Both the position numbers and the translations under genes were made by a program. Below are positions 26,628 to 36,846 of a stretch of DNA of 64,000 nt, one piece after another. Source of the stretch: Planctomycetota bacterium (GTDB taxonomy: Bacteria > Planctomycetota > UBA1135); contig SHNF01000002.1 in the NCBI GenBank assembly GCA_004295085.1, positions 620,001-684,000 on the forward strand, read 5' to 3'. The notes beneath the pieces were generated by a model. That model saw nothing but the letters and a program-made list of their open reading frames with translations. It was not told the DNA's origin and searched no databases. Each line of letters starts with the position of its first letter. Position 1 is the stretch's first letter.

Positions 26628-27508
26628 CCGCGTCCGAGACGGCTGAGCAGATAATGCTCCGCAGCCTTGTAAGAGGAGCGCACCAGCGGCCCGGAGGCGC
26701 AGTAGGCGAAGCCGTACTGCTGCTCGGCGATGCGCTTGTAGGTTCCAAACTCCTCGGGAGGCAGGTAGCGCTCCACCGGCAGGTGCCAATGGGTGGGGCG
26801 CAGGTACTGTCCCAGGGTCAGGATCTCGACGCCCGCCGCGCGCAGATCCAGCATGGCGCGCCGCACCTCGTCCTCGGTCTCGCCCAGTCCGAGCATGAGG
26901 GAGGACTTGGTCACCATCCCCGGACGACGGCGCCCGGCCTCCTGCAGCACCGCCAGGGACTGCGCGTACGTGGCGCGCACGTCGCGCACGCGCCGGTGCA
27001 GGCGCTCGACCGTCTCGAGGTTGTGGGCGAACACGTCCACGCCGGCGTCCACGATGGCGTGCACGCATTCCGCACGGCCCTGGAAGTCGGGCGTCAGGGC
27101 CTCCACCAGCAGATCGGCGCGCCTCGCCTTGAGGGAGCGAATCGTGGCCGCGTAGTGGCAGGCGCCGAGGTCGGGCAGGTCATCCCGGTCCACGCTGGTC
27201 AGGACGATGTAGCGCAGGGCCAGAATGTCGGCCATTTGCGCCACCTTGGCCGGCTCGTCGGGGTCCAGCCAGCCGCGCGGGTTGCCGGTCTTCACGGCGC
27301 AGAAGCGGCAGCCGCGGGTGCACACGTCCCCCATCAGCATCAGCGTGGCTGTGCCGCCGGCCCAGCATTCCCCCAGGTTGGGACAGTGCGCCTCTTCGCA
27401 CACGGTGTAGAGCCCGCGCTCGCGCAGCCCGGCGCGCAGCGTCGCCACCCGCTCTCCGGCGGGAAGCCGCATCTTCAGCCAGGCGGGCTTGGAGGCAGTA
27501 CGGTCCAT
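26624..27508 (-). CDS. lipA: Lipoyl synthase
   Basis: A 294-residue radical SAM enzyme that inserts two sulfurs into octanoyl chains to make lipoate. The auxiliary cluster motif C-x4-C-x5-C is seen as CEEAHCPNLGEC at about 37-48. The radical SAM motif C-x3-C-x2-C is CTRGCRFC at about 63-70. The conserved C-terminal RSSYKAAEH is present. All cluster ligands are in place and the length is normal. It is the first gene of the operon with the oxoacid dehydrogenase, whose E2 needs the cofactor; no lipB octanoyltransferase is present nearby. Confidence 0.97.
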   Translation of the reverse strand: MDRTASKPAWLKMRLPAGERVATLRAGLRERGLYTVCEEAHCPNLGECWAGGTATLMLMGDVCTRGCRFCAVKTGNPRGWLDPDEPAKVAQMADILALRYIVLTSVDRDDLPDLGACHYAATIRSLKARRADLLVEALTPDFQGRAECVHAIVDAGVDVFAHNLETVERLHRRVRDVRATYAQSLAVLQEAGRRRPGMVTKSSLMLGLGETEDEVRRAMLDLRAAGVEILTLGQYLRPTHWHLPVERYLPPEEFGTYKRIAEQQYGFAYCASGPLVRSSYKAAEHYLLSRLGRG

Positions 27509-27524
27509 GTCAGGAAGGGCGGAG

Positions 27525-27553
27525 ATTATAGAGAGAACGAGGACCAGCGTCCC
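27525..27553 (-). promoter_or_regulatory. Candidate promoter of the lipA operon
   Basis: On the minus strand a perfect -10 TATAAT (27530-27525) is preceded, 17 bases upstream, by GGGACG (27553-27548). Transcription would start about 10 bases before the lipA ATG, giving a very short leader without a Shine-Dalgarno sequence. The -10 is convincing; the -35 is weak. Confidence 0.45.
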
Positions 27554-27634
27554 CAGGCGCGGACCTGTGCCGTCAGCTCGCGTGCCCGTTGCCGAATTCT
27601 GTTATCGTACTTGGCCCCGGCAGCGAGGAGACCT

Positions 27635-28159
27635 ATGCGAAGCAGGACCAAGCAGTCGAGCACCCCGAGGCCCGCACCCGACGCGCTTCAGTTCACGAGC
27701 ACGATCCCGGCCAGGCAGGAACACGTCTTTGCCGGGCTCACGCGTCCGGACTTGCTGAAGCTGTGGATGTCCCTGGCGTGGACCGGTTGCAGCGTGACCG
27801 CGGCCTACTTCAACCTCACCGTTCCGGCCGGCGAGTTCCGGATCGAGTCGGAGGAAAAGAGCGGCAAGCGCCATTATGTGACGGGTCGGATCCTGGATGT
27901 CGAGCCGCCGCGGCTCATCTCGTTCACCTGGGACGCCGACTGGGTCCGCGGGGAAGCCAGTCTCGTCACCTTGCGGCTGGCGCCGGCCGGTGGCGGCACG
28001 CGGCTCAGCATCGAGCATTCCGGCCTTGGAGGCGGCACCCAGGCGCGGGAGCAGCACTTGGCCGGGTGGATGCAGATCGGCCGGCTGCTCGCCATCGGCC
28101 TGCCCAGGGTGCCCGCAGCCGTGTTGCAGCGGATGAGCGCAGAGGACCCCCATGCCTGA
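27635..28159 (+). CDS. SRPBCC (AHSA1-type) domain protein
   Basis: A 174-residue protein with one START/Bet v1-like domain. The family pattern is visible as FTSTIPARQEHVFAGLTRPD, then LKLWMSLAWTGCSVTAAYFN and PPRLISFTWDADW, closing with SLVTLRLAPAGGGTRLSIEH and the final amphipathic helix. The ATG at 27635 has GAGGAG four to nine bases before it. The ligand is unknown. The start of the next gene overlaps its last 8 bases, so the two are coexpressed. TATCGT at 27603-27608 could be its -10. Confidence 0.75.
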   Translation: MRSRTKQSSTPRPAPDALQFTSTIPARQEHVFAGLTRPDLLKLWMSLAWTGCSVTAAYFNLTVPAGEFRIESEEKSGKRHYVTGRILDVEPPRLISFTWDADWVRGEASLVTLRLAPAGGGTRLSIEHSGLGGGTQAREQHLAGWMQIGRLLAIGLPRVPAAVLQRMSAEDPHA

Positions 28160-28949
28160 TGGCTCCATCGTGTCCAACCTGCTCGGGCCGCAGTACCCGG
28201 CCTTGCCGAAGTGGGCCTTCGAGATCGAATACTGCCCGAGGCGTGCCGAGGAGCACAAGCCGGTCGGGAAATTCGCGATCTACGCCTACTTGAGCGTCCT
28301 GGAGCCCGTGAAGCGGACAGTCACGACGGTGGACGCGCAGGGCCGTACGGTGACCACCACGGTGGAAGAGAATCGCGAGCACAAGGTCCTGCCCGTGCGG
28401 TTCGAAGAGACCTTCCAAGTGGACTTCAGCGACTCGCCCTTCAGCAACGACGAGGTCGAGCACGGTCTGTGGGGGGCCCCGCCGCGCAGCTACAGCCCGA
28501 TTCCGGTCTCCGCCAATCAATTCACTTATGGCAAGGTGACCGTAGCTCCGGATCCGCCGGGCGAGAGCGGGACGACCTTGAAGGCGACCACGACCTTCTC
28601 CTGGCATCAGGGCGTCATCGTGGCCAGCGCCACGCCGTCCGGGCAGATCGCCAATCCGCCGATCATTGGTCCCCTGAGCGGCGCCGCGCAGGTGCAGTCA
28701 TCCGCCGGGCCTGTGCCGACCCTGGCTGTCGGCTGGATCCTGGCCGTGCGCAGCTATCGGACCTGGGTCGCCGATTTTGCCAGCGAGGTCGGCGGCACGG
28801 AGCTGCCATTGGGGGTGGACGAGCTCCTGTCCCTGGCCGGCGAGGGTGGCGGCCGGAGCGTGTGCTCGGTCACCGTCAACCCGGTACCCAACACGACGCT
28901 GGCGGACGCCAAGGAGGTCTACCAGCGCCATTACGTCGGTCCGCCCTGA
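28152..28949 (+). CDS. Protein of unknown function
   Basis: A 265-residue protein without signal peptide or transmembrane helix that I do not recognise. It begins MPDGSIVSNLLGPQYPALPK and contains a beta-rich centre (VTTVDAQGRTVTTTVEEN, LKATTTFSWHQGVIV). Segments near the end, WILAVRSYRTWVADFASEVG and LGVDELLSLAGEGG, look ordered. There is no catalytic signature I can defend. It overlaps the SRPBCC gene by 8 bases and is convergent with the next unknown gene, one base apart at the stops. The reading frame is solid because it is the only long one with a good overlap to its neighbour. Confidence 0.6.
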   Translation: MPDGSIVSNLLGPQYPALPKWAFEIEYCPRRAEEHKPVGKFAIYAYLSVLEPVKRTVTTVDAQGRTVTTTVEENREHKVLPVRFEETFQVDFSDSPFSNDEVEHGLWGAPPRSYSPIPVSANQFTYGKVTVAPDPPGESGTTLKATTTFSWHQGVIVASATPSGQIANPPIIGPLSGAAQVQSSAGPVPTLAVGWILAVRSYRTWVADFASEVGGTELPLGVDELLSLAGEGGGRSVCSVTVNPVPNTTLADAKEVYQRHYVGPP

Positions 28950-28950
28950 T

Positions 28951-29646
28951 TCAGCGCCGCTTGCGTCCGGCGACGCCCCGGTCGCGCTTGGCTGATGTCG
29001 AGGCCTTGCGCCGCGCCGCGGTCGCGCGCACCTTGACGGGCACGTTCTCCGCTGGTGCGCCCGGAGCGAGCGCCGCCTGAAGGCCTTGGCGCAGACCGGC
29101 GGGAAGTGCACGCTCCTGACCGAGGGCCTCGGCAGCCGCCATCAGCTTCGCTCCGGAGAGGCCGGCCTGGGTCAGTTTCCCCAGCTGCTCCAGGAACCAC
29201 TTGACCCAGTCCGTGTCGCAGCGGACGTGCGGCGCCAGGGCGTAACGCTCCGTCTTGGTGTGGCGCTGGCGGCTCACCTCCTCCAGCTCGATCCATGCGT
29301 CCCCTTCGATGCCGAACCTCTCGCACCAGCAGTCGTACCAGCGGTAGACGGTCTGGGTCCCCTGCGTCTTCTGCACCTGAAAGCGCGGGATGATCACGCA
29401 CGTCTCCGAGCCCATGTGCACGACCTGCGGCGCTCCTTCTTCGGTGGTGATCTCCGGCGCCGCGTTGAAATCCGGCTCGAAGCCGGTGACGAAACCCTTC
29501 GGCCCCTCGGTCTTCCGCTCGCCGATCGTGCAACGGAACTGGTGCAGCGCGCGGTCGTAGGCCTCGCCGGGATCGCGGGCACCGGGTATGTCGTTGTCCT
29601 CGTACTGGCCTGCGCCGGTTTTCCGGCCTAATTCGCCGCCGCTCAT
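28951..29646 (-). CDS. Protein of unknown function with basic tail
   Basis: A 231-residue cytoplasmic protein that I do not recognise. It has an acidic/neutral N-terminal domain with IPRFQVQKTQGTQTVYRWYD and CWCERFGIEGDAWIELEE, a helical middle (CDTDWVKWFLEQLGKLTQAG), and a Lys/Arg-rich tail from about residue 200 to the end (RKASTSAKRDRGVAGRKRR). The tail suggests nucleic-acid or membrane-surface contact but does not prove it. It stands alone on this strand, between the unknown 28152 gene and the sigma factor gene. Confidence 0.55.
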   Translation of the reverse strand: MSGGELGRKTGAGQYEDNDIPGARDPGEAYDRALHQFRCTIGERKTEGPKGFVTGFEPDFNAAPEITTEEGAPQVVHMGSETCVIIPRFQVQKTQGTQTVYRWYDCWCERFGIEGDAWIELEEVSRQRHTKTERYALAPHVRCDTDWVKWFLEQLGKLTQAGLSGAKLMAAAEALGQERALPAGLRQGLQAALAPGAPAENVPVKVRATAARRKASTSAKRDRGVAGRKRR

Positions 29647-29720
29647 GGGAACGCTCCTGCGTAGTTGATGCCGCCAGCCTACGGATGGCGGCGCCGACTC
29701 GCAAGGTGCGTGCTTACGGG

Positions 29721-30920
29721 CTAGTTGTACTGCTCGAGCAGCCTGTATTTCTCGCTCTTGCGGATCTTGTCGATGGCGCCCTTCTGGATCTGGCGCACCC
29801 GCTCGAGGCTGATCTGCAGGCGGTCCCCCACCTCGGCCAGGGTATGGGCGTCCTCGCCGTCCAGGCCGAAGCGCAGGCGCAAGACCATCTGCTCACGCTG
29901 GCTGAGCATGCGCACGGCATCGTCCAGGTGCGACGACAGGCGGTGTGAGTCGTGGGTATCGGCATCGGGATCGCCTGCGTCCGCCGGCACCAGGTCCACC
30001 ATCTTGCCGCCGTCCTCATCGTCCAAAGACTTGTCCAGGGACAGCGTGAAGCGGTTGCCGGTGATGGCGGTCTGCACCAGGTCCACCGGCACTCCCGATT
30101 CGCGGCTGATGGCTTCGACGTCGTCCAGGGAGGGTCCGACACCGGATGCGGCATCGTTGATCTTCTTCATGGCCTTCTGGATGTAGGCCGGCACCCGCAC
30201 CGTGCGGCTCTGGTTGTAGATGGCATTGAGGAAGGCCTGGTTCACCCAGTACGCGGCATAGGTCTTGAAGCGCACGCCACGCGTGAAATCGAAGTTCTCC
30301 ACGGCCTTGAACAGGCTGTAGTTGGCCTCCTGGATCATGTCCTCCATGGGCACCCCGACCCCGCGGTAGCGCTCGAGCAGCCGGAACACGATGTGCAGGT
30401 TGCGCTCGATCACCTCGTTGCGCGCTGCCTCGAACTCCTGGTGACGGGAGCGCAGGCGCCCGCGGACCCCGTCCGGCAGGCTGGCCGGGGAGCAGCCGAA
30501 GCAGATCCTCTCGCGCCCCGGGGGGCAGGTCCGGCAATTCGGGTCCGATCCGTCCGGGTAGCGCTCGATCTCGCACTTGTTGAAGCCGGCGGCCTTGCGC
30601 GCCTTCTTCAGGCGCCGCCACAGGAACTCGAGGCCCATGCAGAAGCGCAGCTCCTCCTCGCGGTCCATGACCGGAACCCGCTGTACCTCGGACCGGTAGA
30701 ACGTCAGGAGATTGGTGTTGGCCGACGGCCAGCTTGGCCGCTTCCTGCGCTCGAAGCGGGTATCGATGGCGACGTTGTCCCGATCGAGCTTGCGCAGTAA
30801 GCGCTCTGCCACGGCGTCGAAGTCCTCGACGGTGAGCTGCCCGGTCAGCTCCTCGAAACGAAGCACCCGACCCTCCAGCTCCGGCTGGAGTTGGTCGAGC
30901 GGAGGCAGGTTCGGCTTCAT
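29721..30920 (-). CDS. Sigma-70 family factor with cysteine-rich insert
   Basis: A 399-residue RNA polymerase sigma factor. Region 2 lies at about 164-245 (ARNEVIERNLHIVFRLLERY, EDMIQEANYSLFKAVENFDF, TYAAYWVNQAFLNAIYNQSR), region 3 at about 245-300, and region 4 at about 335-395 (MVLRLRFGLDGEDAHTLAEV, then SLERVRQIQKGAIDKIR). It lacks the long region 1.1 of the primary sigma factor. Between regions 1.2 and 2 there is an insert with six cysteines (94, 116, 129, 132, 140, 143). The last four are spaced C-x2-C-x7-C-x2-C like a zinc ribbon. It is probably a group 2 or alternative sigma factor whose activity may depend on zinc or redox state. Confidence 0.85.
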   Translation of the reverse strand: MKPNLPPLDQLQPELEGRVLRFEELTGQLTVEDFDAVAERLLRKLDRDNVAIDTRFERRKRPSWPSANTNLLTFYRSEVQRVPVMDREEELRFCMGLEFLWRRLKKARKAAGFNKCEIERYPDGSDPNCRTCPPGRERICFGCSPASLPDGVRGRLRSRHQEFEAARNEVIERNLHIVFRLLERYRGVGVPMEDMIQEANYSLFKAVENFDFTRGVRFKTYAAYWVNQAFLNAIYNQSRTVRVPAYIQKAMKKINDAASGVGPSLDDVEAISRESGVPVDLVQTAITGNRFTLSLDKSLDDEDGGKMVDLVPADAGDPDADTHDSHRLSSHLDDAVRMLSQREQMVLRLRFGLDGEDAHTLAEVGDRLQISLERVRQIQKGAIDKIRKSEKYRLLEQYN

Positions 30921-31100
30921 GGGTTCACTGGATCCGACACGCTTTGTACGCGCGGAGGCAAGAGGGAATTTAGCACTATTTCGATGCCAGAATGCGAGTC
31001 CGGTTTCACCAGCTTCCCTGGCCCTTGGACCTGTTGCGCCAGTGGCCGGAACCTCCCCTCAGGAAGGGGTCACGCCCCCTACTTTACGCCATTGGCCCCA

Positions 31101-31129
31101 ATTATGTCTAAAAATATATATAGACACAA
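31101..31129 (-). promoter_or_regulatory. Promoter and palindrome before the sigma factor gene
   Basis: The minus strand reads -35 TTGTGT (31129-31124), 17 bases, -10 CATAAT (31106-31101). This is a good promoter in an AT-rich island of the 274-base gap between mutS and the sigma gene. It predicts a leader of about 170 bases. Overlapping it is a palindrome TGTCTA-AAAATATATA-TAGACA (31105-31126), which could be an operator. Confidence 0.5.
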
Positions 31130-31194
31130 TGGAAGACCCGCTTTGCCGCCCGCGCCCTGCAGTCCTGCTGCAGTCCGATCCGAAATACTTGTCC

Positions 31195-33822
<2,628 letters not shown>

Positions 33823-33863
33823 GACGCGCAGCTTAACGCCGGTCTGCTACCCTGGTCGGCGCC

Positions 33864-34065
33864 GATGCCGTGCCGCAACTCGCGCTACCGGATTCCGCGG
33901 CGGGACCGTGCGCAGGTAGTGCCGTTTTGGCACTGCGGCGGCAGGCGCCAGCGCGGCCGCTGCAGCGGTCCATTCCGGGCGCGGCGCGCCCATGGCGCCG
34001 CGGCCAAGGGTGTCCATCGGGCCGGTCCCTGCCGCGTAATGGCGTCGGCTCCTGGCGCCGCCTAG
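33864..34065 (+). CDS. Possible small Arg/Cys-rich ORF
   Basis: A 66-codon frame from ATG 33864 to TAG 34065, in the 247-base gap between mutS and the lipoprotein operon. A TACCCT element (33848-33853) sits 10 bases before the ATG, and the next gene's GTG is four bases after the stop. The product (MPCRNSRYRIPRRDRAQ at the start) is very rich in Arg, Gly and Ala. Arbitrary frames in GC-rich DNA usually look like this. It may be a small protein, a leader peptide, or nothing. I list it only because of its position. Confidence 0.18.
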
Positions 34066-34069
34066 AGCA

Positions 34070-35386
34070 GTGTTGCGCGACCGCCGTCTCCTGTCCGCCT
34101 GCGTGCTGCTCCTTCCCGGGTGCAGCGTGTTCGCGGAGGACTACCCTGAGGCCAACGCCACCGCCCTCGCGGCGTTCCAGCACGGCGACTTCGAAGCGGC
34201 CGCAAGCGCGTTCGCCGCGCGCAGCGGCGCCCTGGCGAGCGACCGCTTTCTGTCACTGGCGGAGCAGGGCATGGCCTGGCACGTGGCCGGCGACCTGCCG
34301 GCGGCCACAGGCGCCTGGCTGGCAGCGCTGGAGGTGCTGGACGGCTTCTCCGACCGTCCGACGATCAGCGGCCGCAGTGTCGCCGAAGGCGCGCTGTCCC
34401 TGGTCCTGAACGACAAGACCCTGCCCTACGACGGCGAGACCTTCGAAACCTGCCTGCTGCACGCTTTCCTGGCCTGGGACTATCTCCGCATGGGCAGCCT
34501 GGACGACGCCATGGTGGAGGTGTTCCGCGGCTACGCGCTGCAGCAGCGCGATGAAGAGCGATTCCAAGCCACGTACGGCATGAATCGCTTCGCCCGCTTC
34601 GTGGCGGCGGTGGCCCAGGAAATGGACGGGGCCTACGACGAGGCGCTCCTGGACCTGGAACGCCTCGCCGCCGACGTGCCCGAGAACCGCTGCATCCAGT
34701 CCGCGCTACGGCGTGTGCGCGGCCTGGACGCTGCTCCGCACGCCTCCGCCGAGCGCATGCGGTCCGAGCTGATCCTGGTGTACGAGCAGAGTCGGATGCC
34801 GGCCAAGGTGGCGCAGGAGATTACGTATCCCGGCCGGCGCACGCTGGGCCGGTTCTCGGTCCCTGCCTTCGGTCCGGCGCGCGTGGACGCCGACGGCGTG
34901 CGTCTGTGGCTGGACGGGGCGGACGCCGGCCGCAGCGAACTGCTCGAGGACGTGGCGCTGGTGGCGCGCGACAATTTGGACGACCGCATCGGCTGGCTGG
35001 TGGCCAAGTCCGCCTTGCGCGGCGCAGCCAAGACCATCGTCATCGCCCAGATCGCCGACGAGGTGGCCGAGGAGCACGGCGAGGGCACCGGGCTGTTGTT
35101 CGGCATCCTGGCCGGCCTGCTGGCCGCCTCCACCGAGCGCGCCGACCTGCGCTCCTGGCTCACGCTCCCGGCGTCGATCCAAGTGCTGCGCGTCCCGGTG
35201 GAGCCGGGCACGCACGAGGTGGCGCTGGAACTGCTGGGTCCAGCGGGCGCCGAGCGAGTCAGCCTGGGCGCCCGGGCCTTCCCGGCCGGCCGCAAGGTGT
35301 TCGTGGCGGCGCGCAGCCTGGGCGGCCGCCTCTATGCCTGCGCCGGAGCCGGTTCCACCGTAGTCTGGGGCACTCAGGTACCTTGA
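34070..35386 (+). CDS. COG3014-like lipoprotein, first gene of LpoB operon
   Basis: A 438-residue exported protein. The N-terminus (LLSACVLLLPGCSVF) ends in a good lipobox, LPGC, so it should be lipid-anchored. Residues of about 35-230 are helical with TPR-like character (ALAAFQHGDFEAAASAFAAR, DLPAATGAWLAALEVLDGF). The middle contains GTGLLFGILAGLLAAS, and the C-terminus is beta-rich with a PEGA-like VPVEPGTHEVALELLG. Proteins of this COG3014 type commonly precede YcfL and LpoB homologues, which is what is seen here. GTG start. It may be a structural or assembly partner of the LpoB-like activator; the exact role is unknown. Confidence 0.65.
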   Translation: MLRDRRLLSACVLLLPGCSVFAEDYPEANATALAAFQHGDFEAAASAFAARSGALASDRFLSLAEQGMAWHVAGDLPAATGAWLAALEVLDGFSDRPTISGRSVAEGALSLVLNDKTLPYDGETFETCLLHAFLAWDYLRMGSLDDAMVEVFRGYALQQRDEERFQATYGMNRFARFVAAVAQEMDGAYDEALLDLERLAADVPENRCIQSALRRVRGLDAAPHASAERMRSELILVYEQSRMPAKVAQEITYPGRRTLGRFSVPAFGPARVDADGVRLWLDGADAGRSELLEDVALVARDNLDDRIGWLVAKSALRGAAKTIVIAQIADEVAEEHGEGTGLLFGILAGLLAASTERADLRSWLTLPASIQVLRVPVEPGTHEVALELLGPAGAERVSLGARAFPAGRKVFVAARSLGGRLYACAGAGSTVVWGTQVP

Positions 35387-35391
35387 CCACG

Positions 35392-35787
35392 ATGAAGCCG
35401 ATCCTCGCCGCTCTTCTCCTGGCCGCGCTCGCGGCCTGCTCCAGCTCCGGGGTGCAGAACGGGCCCCTGGCGGGCAACGTGATCTTCGTGGGCACCACCG
35501 GCCTGTCGGGGAAGGTGGAGGCCGAGCACGAGTGGGTGGACTTCGGCGCCGGCGACCTGCCCGTGTACCAAGTCGAGCTGATCAACACCGAGGACGAGGA
35601 CCTGAAACTGGAGGTCCGCGCCCGTTGGTACGACGACAACGGCATCGAGATCGACTCGCCCACGCGCGTCTGGAGATTGGTCTTCGTGCCGGCCGGCAGC
35701 TCGGTTCCGGCCACGGACGTGGCTCCCAGCATCTACGCGGTGCGCTGCCGCATGGAAGTGCGCATGCACCAACCGATCGAGGGCTGA
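35392..35787 (+). CDS. YcfL-like (DUF1425) lipoprotein
   Basis: A 131-residue lipoprotein. The signal ends in a clear lipobox (LLLAALAACSSSG). The mature part is a small beta-sandwich with LPVYQVELINTEDEDLKLEV and RWYDDNGIEIDSPTRVWRL, which is the pattern of the YcfL/DUF1425 family. In Escherichia coli ycfL lies directly beside lpoB. Here the LpoB-like gene is two genes downstream in the same operon. The start is an ATG five bases after the previous stop. Function is not known beyond the conserved neighbourhood. Confidence 0.65.
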   Translation: MKPILAALLLAALAACSSSGVQNGPLAGNVIFVGTTGLSGKVEAEHEWVDFGAGDLPVYQVELINTEDEDLKLEVRARWYDDNGIEIDSPTRVWRLVFVPAGSSVPATDVAPSIYAVRCRMEVRMHQPIEG

Positions 35788-35788
35788 C

Positions 35789-36199
35789 ATGCGCCGCCTC
35801 TTACTCGCCGTTGCGCTGTGCACTCTGCCCATGGCCTGTGCCGGGCAGCCTCAGGTCCACGAAGGCGCGATCATCCGCGGCGGCCAGGAGGTGGCCGTGG
35901 AAGTGCGCGACTGGGTGGAGGACCTCGAAGTATCCGAGGTGGTCGGCCGCAAGGACGGCGAGCGCACGGCCGTCCAGTTCCGTCTGGCGAACACGCGCGA
36001 TGAGCCCATGCGCGTACAGCTCACCTGGGAATGGGCCGACCACGACGGCATCCTGTTGCGCTCGGCCGTGGACGAGCGCCAGGAGGAGATCCTGCTGCTG
36101 CGTTCCGGCCAGGAACGCGTGAAGACCTTCCTGTCCCCCACCGAGAAGGCGGTGCGCTTCACCGCCCGCCTCGTCGAGCTTGTGCCCCGGGAGCATTGA
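35789..36199 (+). CDS. Second YcfL-like small lipoprotein
   Basis: A 136-residue exported protein with a signal and probable lipobox (LCTLPMACAGQ). The mature part has the same layout as the preceding protein: TAVQFRLANTRDEPMRVQLT corresponds to the YVELIN-type strand, and WEWADHDGILLRSA to its WYDDNG segment. The two adjacent genes are therefore probably diverged duplicates of one DUF1425-like ancestor. Its ATG begins one base after the previous stop. The envelope role is inferred from the operon. Confidence 0.55.
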   Translation: MRRLLLAVALCTLPMACAGQPQVHEGAIIRGGQEVAVEVRDWVEDLEVSEVVGRKDGERTAVQFRLANTRDEPMRVQLTWEWADHDGILLRSAVDERQEEILLLRSGQERVKTFLSPTEKAVRFTARLVELVPREH

Positions 36200-36212
36200 T
36201 CCGGACCCAGCC

Positions 36213-36794
36213 ATGAAACACATGCTTCGCTACAGCCTCCTGCCGCTCGTCCTGGCTTCCGGCGCGTGCACCGACCGCGTGACCTACGAGGATCCGGAGG
36301 GGATCGAGACCATCAACGAGCAGTTCGGCGGCAGCGACTTGCTCATGATCGCCCAGGAGATGACCCAATCCTTCTCCAATTCCAACGTCTGGGGCTCCAC
36401 CAAGCCGCGCGTCGTGTTCGGCGGGGTCAAGAACCGCACGCAGCAGCACGTGGACACGGTCAACATCACCGACACGATCCAGACTGCGCTGATCCAGTCG
36501 GGCAAGTTCACGGTTCTGGCCGGCGACCAGGGCATCGAGGAGATGAAGAAGGAAACCGACTACCAGCAGAGCGGCGCGGTGGACATGGAGAGCGCGGTGC
36601 AGCTCGGCAAGCAGCGCGGCGCCGAGTACGTGCTCTACGGCCGCTTCACGGAGATCGCCAAGCAGGAAGGCAGCACGAAGTCGCGCTGGATGAAGTTCAC
36701 CCTCAACGGCGTGAACGTCCAGACCCGCGAGATCGTGTGGGCGGACGAGAAGATCATCAGCAAGCTCAAGGAAGAGAGCTTCCTGGGCTGGTAG
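36213..36794 (+). CDS. LpoB-like penicillin-binding protein activator
   Basis: A 193-residue lipoprotein (lipobox VLASGACTD). The mature part resembles LpoB, the outer-membrane activator of PBP1b: RVVFGGVKNRTQQHVDTVNI, then the helix TDTIQTALIQSGKFTVLAGD, AVQLGKQRGAEYVLYGRFTE and VNVQTREIVWADEKIISK. The characteristic TolB-N/LpoB alpha-beta order is present at normal length. It closes a four-gene lipoprotein operon. In Planctomycetota, whose peptidoglycan synthesis genes are unusual, an LpoB homologue may have another partner. No PBP gene is in the window. Confidence 0.7.
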   Translation: MKHMLRYSLLPLVLASGACTDRVTYEDPEGIETINEQFGGSDLLMIAQEMTQSFSNSNVWGSTKPRVVFGGVKNRTQQHVDTVNITDTIQTALIQSGKFTVLAGDQGIEEMKKETDYQQSGAVDMESAVQLGKQRGAEYVLYGRFTEIAKQEGSTKSRWMKFTLNGVNVQTREIVWADEKIISKLKEESFLGW

Positions 36795-36821
36795 GTGCCG
36801 GCGCGGGCGGCCGGGCTCGGC

Positions 36822-36827
36822 TACAAT
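36822..36827 (+). promoter_or_regulatory. Candidate -10 element TACAAT
   Basis: TACAAT, preceded by GGC, ends 19 bases before the ATG of the acyl-CoA dehydrogenase at 36847. Five of six bases match TATAAT; no -35 is visible. Confidence 0.35.
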
Positions 36828-36846
36828 CCGTGCCGCAACCCCGGCC

